Below, in pieces: positions 51,776 through 60,087 of a stretch of DNA of 64,000 bases. The notes under the pieces were generated by a model. That model made no database searches, was not told where the DNA came from, and saw only the letters and a program-made list of their open reading frames with translations. This DNA is from Hyphomicrobiales bacterium (GTDB lineage Bacteria; Pseudomonadota; Alphaproteobacteria; Rhizobiales; Beijerinckiaceae). Within the stretch, counting starts at the first letter, position 1. Each line of letters begins with the position of its first letter. The position numbers and the translations under genes were made by a program. The stretch covers positions 1 to 64,000 of the forward strand of contig CAKNFP010000002.1 in the NCBI GenBank assembly GCA_930633525.1, read 5' to 3'.

Positions 51776-53389
51776 ATGGCCAAGCGCGTCAAAGCTTCAG
51801 CATCCGACCATGCGGCTGACGTGCTCGTTGTCGGTGGCGGCCCCGCCGCCTGCTGGGCAGCGCTGACCGCGGCTCTCGCCGGTGCCAGCGTGATCCTCGT
51901 CGACAAGGGCTATGTCGGCACGAGCGGCGCGACCGCTCCCTCGACGACGGGTGTCTGGTTCGCGGTGGACGAGAGGCGCCGGGATGCCCTGGTCGAGCAC
52001 CGGCTCGGGCGCGCCTGTGGACTTGGCGATGGCGTCCGCATGGCACGCATCGTCGAGGTCGCCACCGAGCATATCCAGCGATTGGCGGAATGGGGCTATC
52101 CCTTTCCCCGCGACGACGAGGGCAACCCCTATCTCGCCAATCTCCGCGGGCCGGACTATCTGCGCTTCATGAGGCGACAGCTTCTGTTGGCAAGGGTCAA
52201 GGTCCTCGACCATCATCCGGCGTTGGAACTGCTGGCGTCCGGCGACGGCGTTGGCGGTGCGAGCGGCGTCGCTCGCCAGGGCGGGACGCCCTGGACGGTG
52301 CGTGCCGGCGCGGTGGTGCTGGCGGCTGGCGGCTGCGCCTTCGGAGACCGCATTTTGGGAGCCACGGGCCTGACGGGTGATGCCTATCTCATGGGCGCTG
52401 AGGCGGGCGTACGCTTCTCCGGCATGGAGTTCTCCGCGCAATATGGCATCGCGCCGCTCGGCAGCGCGGTGAACAAGGGTATATCCTTCACATTCGCGAG
52501 CTTCTTCCGTGAGGACGGAACGCCGATCCCCGCATCGGTGGTGGATCGCTATCCGCCTCTCGCGCGGGCCATGGCCCATGGTTCGGTCTTCGCGACCTTT
52601 GACCTCGCGACACCGGCCATCCAGGACGCCTTGCGACGCGGGCAGCCGAACTGCTTCCTGCCGTTCGACCGTCTCGGGATCGATCCCTTCACGCAACGCT
52701 TCCGCGTCGACCTGCGCTGCGAAGGGACGGTTCGGGGGACTGGCGGGATCCAGGCCGACGGGCGCGGTGCCACGGATGTGCCCGGTCTTTTCGCCGCCGG
52801 TGATACCCTGGATCGGCAGGATCTGGCCGGCGCGACCACGGGTGGAGGCGGCCCGAACGCTGGCTGGGCGATCGCGACCGGTGTCGCGGCGGGGGAGGCG
52901 GCCGCCGTCTTCAGCCGCGTCGCGGGGAGCCATTGCGACAGGCCTGTCCGGCCACTCGGCGGGGCGGGCTTGCGGCCGTCGCATAGGGCCGGCGGCGTGG
53001 ACGCCGGCGAACTCACGAGTCTGGTCCAGGGCGAGATGCTGCCGCTCGATCGCAATTTCTTCCGCTCGGAACCGGTCTTGCGGCATTCTCTCGGCAGGCT
53101 GGACCGTGCCTGGAACGATGCCACGGCCGGTCTCGGCGGCGTGGCCTCGGCATCTCCCGCCGGCCCTCTGCGTGAACGCGAGGCGGCGGCCATGACCTTC
53201 GCAGGACGGCTCGCCTATACGGCGGCGCTGATGCGTGACGAATGCCGCGGCATGCATCGCCGCATAGATCGGCCGGCCGGCCCTGACAGCGACACCCGCA
53301 GGATCACCCTGGACGGGAAAGCCATGCTCGATACGTCGCGCGCCGCGTCGCTTCTCGCGCCTGCTTACCCCATGCGAGCGGCCTCATGA
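51776..53389 (+). CDS. FAD-dependent oxidoreductase, fumarate reductase/APS reductase alpha-like
   Basis: Cytosolic flavoprotein of 537 residues. FAD-binding Rossmann fold VLVVGGGPAACWAALTAALA with Asp in ILVDKG, then VGTSGATAPSTTGVWFAVDE. The C-terminal FAD motif GLFAAGDTLDRQDLAGATTG is followed by GGGPNAGWAIATGVAAGEAA. Overall layout matches the succinate dehydrogenase/fumarate reductase/adenylylsulfate reductase alpha group. The stop overlaps the start of a two-cluster ferredoxin gene, like the AprA-AprB pair. In this sulfur-scavenging operon it may reduce an oxidised sulfur species or feed electrons to a desulfonation step; the asfAB reductase/ferredoxin genes of aryl-sulfonate users are a possible parallel. 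Reaction unproven. Confidence 0.85.
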   Translation: MAKRVKASASDHAADVLVVGGGPAACWAALTAALAGASVILVDKGYVGTSGATAPSTTGVWFAVDERRRDALVEHRLGRACGLGDGVRMARIVEVATEHIQRLAEWGYPFPRDDEGNPYLANLRGPDYLRFMRRQLLLARVKVLDHHPALELLASGDGVGGASGVARQGGTPWTVRAGAVVLAAGGCAFGDRILGATGLTGDAYLMGAEAGVRFSGMEFSAQYGIAPLGSAVNKGISFTFASFFREDGTPIPASVVDRYPPLARAMAHGSVFATFDLATPAIQDALRRGQPNCFLPFDRLGIDPFTQRFRVDLRCEGTVRGTGGIQADGRGATDVPGLFAAGDTLDRQDLAGATTGGGGPNAGWAIATGVAAGEAAAVFSRVAGSHCDRPVRPLGGAGLRPSHRAGGVDAGELTSLVQGEMLPLDRNFFRSEPVLRHSLGRLDRAWNDATAGLGGVASASPAGPLREREAAAMTFAGRLAYTAALMRDECRGMHRRIDRPAGPDSDTRRITLDGKAMLDTSRAASLLAPAYPMRAAS

Positions 53390-53712
53390 TCGAGATATTG
53401 TCCACGGACCGTTGCATCGCCTGCGACATCTGCGTGAAGGCCTGCCCGGCCAATGTCTTCGAGGCCACGCAAGATGGAGTGCCCGTCATCGCGCGGCAGC
53501 AGGATTGCCAGACCTGCTTTCTCTGCGAGATCTATTGCCCCGTCGATGCACTCTATGTCAGCCCGATCGCCGAGCCGAGCGCTACCCCCGAGGAGGCGGA
53601 TCTTGCCGCCAGTGGCTTGCTCGGCAGCTACGCGCGGGCGCTGGGATGGCGCAGGGGAAAGGCGGCCGGGGCTGATCAGGATCCGACTTTCCGGCTGGCC
53701 GGCCAAGTCTGA
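53386..53712 (+). CDS. Ferredoxin with two [4Fe-4S] motifs
   Basis: Small electron carrier of 108 residues. Cys10, Cys13, Cys16 and Cys20 (CIACDICVKACP) form one cluster motif; Cys41, Cys44, Cys47 and Cys51 (CQTCFLCEIYCP) form the second. About 55 residues follow the clusters, ending FRLAGQV; this tail may dock to the flavoprotein, as in AprB-like subunits. The ATG overlaps the flavoprotein stop (ATGA), which fixes the pair as partners. Last gene of the plus-strand sulfur operon and convergent with the NicX-like gene after 44 bases. Confidence 0.93.
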   Translation: MIEILSTDRCIACDICVKACPANVFEATQDGVPVIARQQDCQTCFLCEIYCPVDALYVSPIAEPSATPEEADLAASGLLGSYARALGWRRGKAAGADQDPTFRLAGQV

Positions 53713-53756
53713 ACGGATGCGGTGACAGGCACGCGCCGTAGCCTGAGTTCGCTGCG

Positions 53757-54806
53757 TCAGCCGAACACATCCTGCAAGACCCCGTCCTTCACGACGACGG
53801 TGTCATCGAGGATGATCGTGGTGTTCATGACCGGGATGTCGAAATGCCCGGCCGTGAAGCGCCCAGCGAACTCGTTGGCGCCGGTTGAGAACAGGAAATT
53901 CCCGGGCACGGCGCGCAGCTCCGTACCGTTGGTGTCCCGCTGATCATACATCGTCAGGGCCTCGTAGCGGGCGCCCGGGTTCATGCCCCAGCCCACATGC
54001 GAGACCGCATAGGCCTCGCGGTCCCCCCAGGCTTCGAGGTAGCGGCGCATGAGGGCGGCGTCGGTGCCGTCGCCGGCGATATCCGTGATGTAGTCATCCG
54101 CGAGCGTCAGCCGGATCGGCGATTCCAGATAGCGCTTGAAGGTCAGGTTGATATCGCCGCGGTCGAGCACCAGGGTTCCATTCACCGTCCCCTTGGCAGG
54201 AAAGCTGACGACGATCCCGCCCGGCCAATGGGCGAGCGTGCCGGGCTTCTCCGTCCAGCCCCATATCCCGACGGTGGACGCGCCGGCCATGTCTATGGTG
54301 AGATCGGTGCCTGCGGCCGATGTCACCGTCATGCGATGGCTGGCGCGCGCCATGCGCGCGGCTGTGCGGACCTGCTGCTCCAATCGCGGGTCCGGGCGCA
54401 TGCGCTCCAAGGCCTCCGGATGCTCGTTGGAGATGGACAGGATGCGCGCGCCGGATTTCAGGATTGCCGGCGTTTCCGGCGCATGCATCGGTCCCTCGAT
54501 CGTGCAGTCGACGATGAAACCGGCCTGCAACAGCGCCGTGATCACCGGTTCAAGTCCGGCGATCGCCGTGCTGGCGCCAGTGGACCGAACAGGCACGGGA
54601 TGGGGATTGCGCGGCGTCGGCAGAACGATGTGGAAGGGCCGGGCGCCGAGGCGCAGAAGCGCGAGCTCGGCAAGATGCACGTTCAACGGGCGTGACTGCG
54701 TCTCGGACAGGATGGCCGCCGTCTCGCCCGGCTTGATCCCGCAACGCCCGATCACTTCCGTGAAGGCGTCGATCCATTTGCCCTCGATCCGATCCGCAAG
54801 CATCAT
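53757..54806 (-). CDS. 2,5-dihydroxypyridine 5,6-dioxygenase-like protein (NicX family)
   Basis: Protein of 349 residues that matches, from memory, NicX of nicotinate degraders, a mononuclear iron dioxygenase that opens 2,5-dihydroxypyridine, within the aminopeptidase-T-like fold. Conserved blocks: AHWPGGIVVSFPAKGT, GTLVLDRGDINLTFKRY, AVSHVGWGMNPGARYEALTM, GNFLFSTGANEF, and GHFDIPVMNTTIILDD. Candidate metal ligands Glu186, His270, His321 and Asp323 keep the spacing known for NicX (Glu...His...His-X-Asp). Start: ATG at 54804-54806 after a run of G; an earlier GTG at 54830 is weaker. Divergent from marR and near an ABC importer and hydantoinase genes, it probably opens an N-heterocyclic or similar ring. 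A peptidase role is less likely. Confidence 0.8.
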   Translation of the reverse strand: MMLADRIEGKWIDAFTEVIGRCGIKPGETAAILSETQSRPLNVHLAELALLRLGARPFHIVLPTPRNPHPVPVRSTGASTAIAGLEPVITALLQAGFIVDCTIEGPMHAPETPAILKSGARILSISNEHPEALERMRPDPRLEQQVRTAARMARASHRMTVTSAAGTDLTIDMAGASTVGIWGWTEKPGTLAHWPGGIVVSFPAKGTVNGTLVLDRGDINLTFKRYLESPIRLTLADDYITDIAGDGTDAALMRRYLEAWGDREAYAVSHVGWGMNPGARYEALTMYDQRDTNGTELRAVPGNFLFSTGANEFAGRFTAGHFDIPVMNTTIILDDTVVVKDGVLQDVFG

Positions 54807-55039
54807 CAACCCCCCTGGCGCAAGATGCACTTTATTCCGGCAGATGCGTCGCCCATTTGATCGGCTTCATCCGCCAATACCGCCGCAGAACTATCGGCAT
54901 GGCCAAGCCCATTGCTTTGGAGCAGGATCCAAATGCCATCTATCCCTGGCTTCGATCGGTTGAACGACGATCGCCCGGTAGGACAAGAAGCGCGAGACGA
55001 TGGACAAGCCTCCCTGCACAGGCCATGCTTGGATGAAGA

Positions 55040-55056
55040 CTATATGAAAAGGAATA
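55040..55056. promoter_or_regulatory. 17-base element shared with the hydrolase operon promoter
   Basis: CTATATGAAAAGGAATA lies 31 bases before the marR start and is the exact reverse complement of 36935-36951. Extended by one base it gives the partial dyad CTAT...ATAG, compatible with a MarR dimer site. It lies in the 281-base divergent region between the NicX-like gene and marR; nothing else is evident there. Confidence 0.6.
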
Positions 55057-55087
55057 GGCCGTACAGAAGGGCGGTCGGATAGGACGC

Positions 55088-55582
55088 ATGCAGGACGCAC
55101 CGGAAGAGATCACGATCGTCTCCCCTTCGACGGAGAAGCCGTCCGACAGCTTCGCCGCGACCTATCTATCCTATCTCCTTGCCCGCGCGAGCCATATCGT
55201 TGCGAGCGGCTTTCACCAGAAGCTCAAGACCTGGAAGCTGTCGGTGCCCGAATATCGGGTGCTGGCCTGCCTCACGGGTGCCGAGGGGCTCGGTGTCAGC
55301 GATCTCGCCGCCATGGCCATCATGGGCCAGTCGCGCATGACCAAGATCCTCGATCGCATGGAGCGCCAAGGACTTGTCGAGCGGCGTGCCGATACCCGCG
55401 ACAGGCGCCGTGTCCTCATTCATCTCACGGCGGACGGACGGGCGCGCGCGGTGCCGATGCTGAAGGCGGCCAAGGAGCACGAAACCGCCATGCTGGCGCC
55501 GCTGACCCCGGAGGAGCGCGCCATGATCCTCAAGGCGCTGGATCTCCTGATCCGCGAGCGCGCGGAGCGCACGCGGGGATAG
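55088..55582 (+). CDS. MarR-family transcriptional regulator
   Basis: Winged-helix regulator of 164 residues. Dimerisation helices flank the DNA-binding core: LSVPEYRVLACLTGAEGLGV, SDLAAMAIMGQSRMTKILDR, then the wing VERRADTRDRRRVLIHLTAD. AGGA lies just before the ATG at 55088. MarR proteins usually repress divergent catabolic genes and release DNA upon binding a small aromatic or acid ligand; NicR of nicotinate degraders is a MarR protein. Here it faces the NicX-like gene. The same 17-base element before this gene and before the 37001 operon suggests a small regulon. It converges with the ABC permease gene 3 bases downstream. Confidence 0.92.
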   Translation: MQDAPEEITIVSPSTEKPSDSFAATYLSYLLARASHIVASGFHQKLKTWKLSVPEYRVLACLTGAEGLGVSDLAAMAIMGQSRMTKILDRMERQGLVERRADTRDRRRVLIHLTADGRARAVPMLKAAKEHETAMLAPLTPEERAMILKALDLLIRERAERTRG

Positions 55583-55585
55583 GGC

Positions 55586-56359
55586 TTATTTCTCCTCGGG
55601 AAACCCGCGCAGAAGATGGCGCCGCAGGGCGTTGAAGGCCGCATTCAAGAGGAGGCCGAGGATCGATATGGCGATCAGCGGCACGAACATGTCGACCGTC
55701 TGGAAATTGCGCGCCGCGCGCATCAGGAGATGGCCGAGGCCATCCGTCGAGGTGATCATCTCGGCGAGGAAGACCACGATGCAGGAAATGACAAGGCCGA
55801 TGCGGCAACCGGTCAGCACCGAAGGCAGGGCGGCCGGCAACACCACGGTGAACAATGTGCGTAGCTGCGAGACTCCGGCCGCGCGCGCCGACCATGCAAG
55901 CTTGGGCTCGACGGCTGACGTTCCCTGGTAGGTGGCAAGCAGGATGGGAAAGAGCGCGTCGGCGATGACGAGTGCGATCTTCGAGGCATCGTCATAACCG
56001 AGCGTCAGCGTGAAGGCCGGGTACAGCGCTATCTTCGGCACGGGAGCGAGCACCCGCACGACCGGAAGCAGGAAGCTTGCGAATACCCTGCTGCCGGTCG
56101 CCACGACCCCGGCAGCGATGCCGAGGATCGCTGCCACCGCAAAGCCGACGAAAAGCCGGTAGAGCGTCACGCCGACATTCTGCAGAAAATTCGCATCGCC
56201 CAGCTGTTGGAAGAAGCGTGTGAAGACCGCCACCGGCGAGGGCAGCAGCGCCGGCGGGGCGATGCCGGAGACGTATATGGCCTGCCAGAGGACGAGGAGC
56301 CCGATAATGGGAAGCGCGCCGAGCAAGCCGAGGACGACGGGCGAGGAACGCGCGTTCAT
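55586..56359 (-). CDS. ABC transporter permease, nitrate/sulfonate/taurine type
   Basis: Permease of 257 residues, six hydrophobic segments, starting VVLGLLGALPIIGLLVLWQA. The EAA loop region is SARAAGVSQLRTLFTVVLPA and the segment before it is LAPVPKIALYPAFTLTLGYD. The start overlaps the stop of the upstream permease gene by 4 bases. Last gene of a four-gene minus-strand operon (binding protein, ATPase, two permeases) in which every junction is an ATGA overlap. The gene ends 3 bases from the convergent marR stop, leaving no room for a terminator. Confidence 0.93.
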   Translation of the reverse strand: MNARSSPVVLGLLGALPIIGLLVLWQAIYVSGIAPPALLPSPVAVFTRFFQQLGDANFLQNVGVTLYRLFVGFAVAAILGIAAGVVATGSRVFASFLLPVVRVLAPVPKIALYPAFTLTLGYDDASKIALVIADALFPILLATYQGTSAVEPKLAWSARAAGVSQLRTLFTVVLPAALPSVLTGCRIGLVISCIVVFLAEMITSTDGLGHLLMRAARNFQTVDMFVPLIAISILGLLLNAAFNALRRHLLRGFPEEK

Positions 56360-57141
56360 GTGGAACCCACGACGATGGATTGCGCAGGCTCTGCCCAGCC
56401 CACGAGCCAGCCGCGCAGACGCTCGAACAGGGCATCGAGGATGAACCCGAGCGCGCCGATGATGACGATCATCGCATAGACCGTGTCATAGATGCCCATC
56501 TCCAGCGACTGGAAGACGAGGTTCCCGATGCCGGTCTGGCGCGCGATCATCTCGCTCGTCACCATGGTGATTAGCCCCAGCACGAGGGCGGTGCGGCAGC
56601 CGACGAGGATTTCCGGCAGGGCGGCGGGCAGGACGATCCGGGCGAGCCGCGCGGCGGGTTGCATGCCCATGGCCGCGGCCGACCAGAGAAGCTTTTCTTC
56701 CACGGCGCGGCTGCCCTGATAGCTGTGGTAGATCAGCGGCAGGGTCACGCCCAGGAAGATGACGAGGATCTTCGAGGCATCGCCGACGCCGAGCCACAGC
56801 ATGATGATGGGCATCAGGGCTGCTTTCGGCACGGGATAAATGACGGACAGGAGCGGATTGAAGAAGGCCGCCGCAAGACGGCTGCGGCCCATCCACAAGC
56901 CGACGGGGATGGCGAAGACGAGCGCCAGCGCAATGCCGATGGCCATGCGCCGCAGGGAATCGGCGATATCGAAGAGCGACTGCGGGTCGGTGAGGATGAC
57001 CGGCACCTGCCACAGCGCCACCGACGGCGGCGGCAGGCCGTCGAGGCCGAAGTAGAGCGACAGCAGTTCCCAGATGGCAAGAATGCCTGCGCATGCGAGC
57101 ATGGTCGCCACAGCGGGCATCGATGCGACCCGCGCTATCAC
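56356..57141 (-). CDS. ABC transporter permease, nitrate/sulfonate/taurine type
   Basis: Permease of 261 residues with six hydrophobic segments (LACAGILAIWELLSLYFGLD at the N-terminus). The EAA loop lies around SAAAMGMQPAARLARIVLPA, and PVPKAALMPIIMLWLGVGDA is the conserved stretch before it. Overlaps both the ATPase gene (57138-57141) and the second permease gene. The two permeases share the family fold but differ clearly, so the channel is heterodimeric. Ligand class is set by the 57974 binding protein and is unknown. Confidence 0.93.
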   Translation of the reverse strand: MIARVASMPAVATMLACAGILAIWELLSLYFGLDGLPPPSVALWQVPVILTDPQSLFDIADSLRRMAIGIALALVFAIPVGLWMGRSRLAAAFFNPLLSVIYPVPKAALMPIIMLWLGVGDASKILVIFLGVTLPLIYHSYQGSRAVEEKLLWSAAAMGMQPAARLARIVLPAALPEILVGCRTALVLGLITMVTSEMIARQTGIGNLVFQSLEMGIYDTVYAMIVIIGALGFILDALFERLRGWLVGWAEPAQSIVVGST

Positions 57142-57977
57142 GAATGGTCCCCGGTCTGGGCATCCATCATCCGCTCGATACTCACGACATAGTCCTGGTA
57201 GCGCCGGTCAAGGAGGAGCGAAGCGCGATCGCGCGGGCGCGGCAGATCGATGTCGATGATTTCCTGGATGCGGCCGGGCGAGCGCGACATCATCACCACG
57301 CGGTCGGACAGGAACACGGCCTCCTCGACGCTGTGGGTGACGAACAGCACGGTCTTGCGATCCTCGTCCCAGATCTTCAGGAGGTCGTTCTGCAGCCGCG
57401 TGCGCGTCTGCGCATCGAGCGCGCCGAAAGGCTCGTCCATAAGGAGAATATTGGGCTTATAGGCGAGTGTGCGGGCAATCGCCACGCGCTGTTTCATGCC
57501 GCCAGACAGCTCCTTCGGGTAGAAATTCTCGTACCCGGAGAGGCTGACCATGGCGAGCAATTCCCGCGCGCGCGCCACGGCTTCCGCTTTCGGCACGCCG
57601 CGCTGGTCGAGCCCGTAGGTCACGTTGCCGAGTACGGTTTTCCACGGGAACAGCGCGAATTCCTGGAAGACGGGGCCGCGATCCGGCCCCGGCCCCTCGA
57701 CAGGGCGGTCGTTGACCAGCACCTGACCCGTCGACGGCTGGACGAAGCCGCCAACGATGTACAACAACGTTGACTTCCCACAGCCGGAAGGCCCGAGGAT
57801 CGAAACGAATTCGCCACGCGCGACAGAGAGGGTTATCTCGCTGAGAGCAAGATGACGCCTGTCACGCCGCGTATCGAAGAATTTCGACACGCTCTCGATG
57901 GAGATCATCGAGGGTTGAGGCAACGCGTTCCGCTCCCCGGCCGCGATCCGTTGTTGCATCAGTTCTAATGGGCTCAT
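57138..57977 (-). CDS. ABC transporter ATP-binding protein, nitrate/sulfonate/taurine type
   Basis: ATPase of 279 residues: Walker A GPSGCGKSTLLYIVGGF, Q-loop VFQEFALFPWKTVLGNVTYG, signature LSGGMKQRVAIARTLA, Walker B LLMDEPFGALDAQTRTRL, switch VTHSVEEAVFLSDRVVMM. An N-terminal extension of about 23 residues (MSPLELMQQRIAAGERNALP) precedes the first strand; MISIESVSKFF could be a later start, but the ATG at 57975-57977 overlaps the binding-protein stop and is preferred. It energises the importer of the 55586-59029 operon. Confidence 0.94.
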   Translation of the reverse strand: MSPLELMQQRIAAGERNALPQPSMISIESVSKFFDTRRDRRHLALSEITLSVARGEFVSILGPSGCGKSTLLYIVGGFVQPSTGQVLVNDRPVEGPGPDRGPVFQEFALFPWKTVLGNVTYGLDQRGVPKAEAVARARELLAMVSLSGYENFYPKELSGGMKQRVAIARTLAYKPNILLMDEPFGALDAQTRTRLQNDLLKIWDEDRKTVLFVTHSVEEAVFLSDRVVMMSRSPGRIQEIIDIDLPRPRDRASLLLDRRYQDYVVSIERMMDAQTGDHS

Positions 57978-59029
57978 GGTTTGAGGGGGGCGAAGATCTT
58001 GGCGTGCTTGAAGTCCTTCACATCGAGCTGCTTCGGCAGCATGCCGACGTCATAGTAAAGCTTGAACATGGTCTGGATGCCATCGTAATTGGCGGCCGCG
58101 CCAGGATCACGCGCGAAATCCGCGGAGCCCAGTGGCGCATCATTTGATAAGCGGGTCTTGAAGTAGAACGGATCGAAGACCTGCACGGGCGCCTTGAAGA
58201 TCTCGGTAACGATTTTCAGGGTTTCGTCGCGATTGGCGAGTGCCTTGCCCATGCCCGTGGTGAGATCCTCCACGTAGAGCGCCGCGAGCTCGGGGTTCTT
58301 GTCCACGAAGGTCTTGCTGCAAGCCTCAAGGATATGGACGATATCCGGGATCTCTTCGGAAATCGCGAAGACCTTGCGCAGGCCACCCTTGGCCTCTGCA
58401 CGCGCGGCGAAGGGCTGGTTGAGAACGCCGACGTCGAGACGGCCGGTACGGATCGCGTCTTCCTGGGTCGGGAAGGCGGCCTCCACGAGCTTGACGTCCT
58501 TGTCCGGATCGATCCCGTTCTTCTTCAGCGCGATGGCGAGCGGCCCCCAGATGCCGGTGCCGAGGACATTGAGGCCGATGGTCTTACCCTTGAAATCCTT
58601 GACGGATTTGATCGGGCTGTCTTCCTTCACGGCCCAATACACGGAAAAGCTCTCCGGAGCCTTCTCGCCGACATGCTGGGCAACGATATAAGTCTGCAGG
58701 CCCGCAGAAGCTGCACCCTGCGCGAGCGACAGGACGCCCTGGGTCGAGCAGTCGAGCGCGCCGGCGGCCATTGCCTGCACCATCTGCGCGGTGCCCTGGA
58801 ACTGCACCCACTCGACGTTATACTTCTTGCCGAGATTGGGAAATTCCTGCGGGCGCTTCATCATCCAGTACTTCGCGTCCTCCGCCGGAACCGTCCAGCC
58901 CACGCGAATCGTCGGAATGGTTTGTGCGCTGGCCGTCGAGAGCCCTGCTGCCGATGCCGCGATGGCGCAGGCCAACGCCACGCCACGCTCGCGTGCCAAG
59001 CCGCGCTGTTTCTGCCGAAACCTGATCAT
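57974..59029 (-). CDS. ABC transporter substrate-binding protein, nitrate/sulfonate/taurine type
   Basis: Periplasmic binding protein of 351 residues from the ATG at 59027-59029 (AAGGGAG upstream); an earlier in-frame start at 59071 adds 14 residues. Signal peptide ERGVALACAIAASAAGLSTA ending before QTIPTIRVGWTVPAED. VEWVQFQGTAQMVQAMAAGA, KDFKGKTIGLNVLGTGIWGP and IRTGRLDVGVLNQPFAARAE mark the NMT1/TauA-like fold. The ligand-site residues differ from the two sulfur-cluster proteins, and similar systems import pyrimidine precursors or other N-compounds. The neighbouring ring-cleavage and hydantoinase-type genes favour a heterocyclic ligand. Confidence 0.9.
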   Translation of the reverse strand: MIRFRQKQRGLARERGVALACAIAASAAGLSTASAQTIPTIRVGWTVPAEDAKYWMMKRPQEFPNLGKKYNVEWVQFQGTAQMVQAMAAGALDCSTQGVLSLAQGAASAGLQTYIVAQHVGEKAPESFSVYWAVKEDSPIKSVKDFKGKTIGLNVLGTGIWGPLAIALKKNGIDPDKDVKLVEAAFPTQEDAIRTGRLDVGVLNQPFAARAEAKGGLRKVFAISEEIPDIVHILEACSKTFVDKNPELAALYVEDLTTGMGKALANRDETLKIVTEIFKAPVQVFDPFYFKTRLSNDAPLGSADFARDPGAAANYDGIQTMFKLYYDVGMLPKQLDVKDFKHAKIFAPLKP

Positions 59030-59103
59030 ATCGATCCACGCTCCCTTCTGTCCCCTTTGGCGGGCGATCATCGCCTCTTTCCGCCGGCTTGCCTATGGGG
59101 GCA

Positions 59104-59137
59104 AATCCAGCGATCTGGATTATGCATGAAATTTCAT
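59104..59137. promoter_or_regulatory. Two palindromes upstream of the importer operon
   Basis: AATCCAG/CTGGATT arms around CGAT (59104-59121) are followed by the perfect 12-base palindrome ATGAAATTTCAT (59126-59137). They lie 75-108 bases before the binding-protein start. TGAAATTTCA resembles sites bound by IclR-type regulators, and an IclR gene is adjacent. Function inferred. Confidence 0.5.
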
Positions 59138-59204
59138 TCTTTTTGAGCTTAAAATGTCGTCGGCCGTGCTCTTTCGCGCGGCAGAGCGGGATAGTTGGCT
59201 TTAG

Positions 59205-59225
59205 TGAGCACATCCAAGGTGCTCA
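59205..59225. repeat. Inverted repeat in the IclR / binding-protein gap
   Basis: TGAGCAC (59205-59211) and GTGCTCA (59219-59225) form a perfect 7-base stem with a 7-base loop, followed on the plus strand by a T-rich stretch. No plus-strand gene precedes it, so it is more likely an operator than a terminator. The rest of the 293-base gap 59030-59322 shows nothing clear besides the palindromes at 59104-59137. Confidence 0.4.
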
Positions 59226-59322
59226 TTCCTTTAGATTTTTGCGTTGCTGGTGAGGTCGCGTGACCGTGGCCGTTGGCGGAATGTGCCTACAAACGGGCGC
59301 AAATCTTCATCCAAGGCGAGTT

Positions 59323-60084
59323 TTACGACCGCGCCCCCAACGCCTGTGCCACCGCCTTGCGCATCAGCCTGCAGGTCTCGGAAATGCGATCCTCAGGTAG
59401 TCGTGAGGCGAGGCTGGCTGTGGTTACGGACATCGGCAACGGGTTGCCGTGGTGGACAATGCCGATGGCCACGCCCCGCACCTCGGCCAGTATTTCTCCG
59501 GGATCGAAGGCATAGCCGTCGGAACGGGCAGATTTGACCTGCGCATACAAGGTTTCGAGCGTGCGGGTTGCACTGAGGCGCAACCGCGGAGCATTGCGCG
59601 CGAGAATGGCCTCGGCTTCGCTCTCGCCTAGGCCTGCCAGGATGGCCATACTTCCCGGCCCCAGGCCAAGCGGTACACGGCCCCCGATGCCGGACGAAAG
59701 CGTCGGCAGGAGGAAGGCCCCGAAATTCGCCTCCACACATAGCGCCTCATCGCCGGCCCGCACGAATAGGAATGCCGCTGCCTCGGTTCCCGCCGATATC
59801 TCGGAGAGGCAGGTGCGCCAGCGCTCGCCATGAAGGTCGGCCGCAATGTCCACGCGCGCTAATGCGCTGATGGCAGGACCGAGCCTGTAGTTACGCGAAT
59901 AGGGGGGGCGCTCGGCGAAGGCCTGCTGTACCAGGGTATTGAGCAGTCGGTGAGCCGTCGGCTTGCTGATCCCCGCGCGCACCGCAGCGTCACCGAGGCT
60001 CAGGCCGTCGTGGCCACCTTCGGCGAGATGCGACAGCAGTATCAGTGCTTTTTCGACTGTCTCAGAAATCGTCTTGTCAGCCAT
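59323..60084 (-). CDS. IclR-family transcriptional regulator
   Basis: Regulator of 253 residues: N-terminal winged helix VEKALILLSHLAEGGHDGLS and LGDAAVRAGISKPTAHRLLN with the wing PPYSRNYRLGPAI. The C-terminal IclR effector domain has GTEAAAFLFVRAGDEALCVE, GSMAILAGLGESEAEAILAR and DPGEILAEVRGVAIGIVHHG. ATG at 60082-60084; a perfect palindrome (60088-60102) begins 3 bases upstream, arguing for tight autoregulation. It lies between the ABC importer operon and the divergent SDR/hydantoinase genes and could control both. Confidence 0.92.
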   Translation of the reverse strand: MADKTISETVEKALILLSHLAEGGHDGLSLGDAAVRAGISKPTAHRLLNTLVQQAFAERPPYSRNYRLGPAISALARVDIAADLHGERWRTCLSEISAGTEAAAFLFVRAGDEALCVEANFGAFLLPTLSSGIGGRVPLGLGPGSMAILAGLGESEAEAILARNAPRLRLSATRTLETLYAQVKSARSDGYAFDPGEILAEVRGVAIGIVHHGNPLPMSVTTASLASRLPEDRISETCRLMRKAVAQALGARS

Positions 60085-60087
60085 AGT

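Noticed and set aside
59205..59225. Intrinsic terminator
   Set aside because: The stem is followed by T-rich sequence only on the plus strand, where no gene precedes it; listed as an inverted repeat instead.
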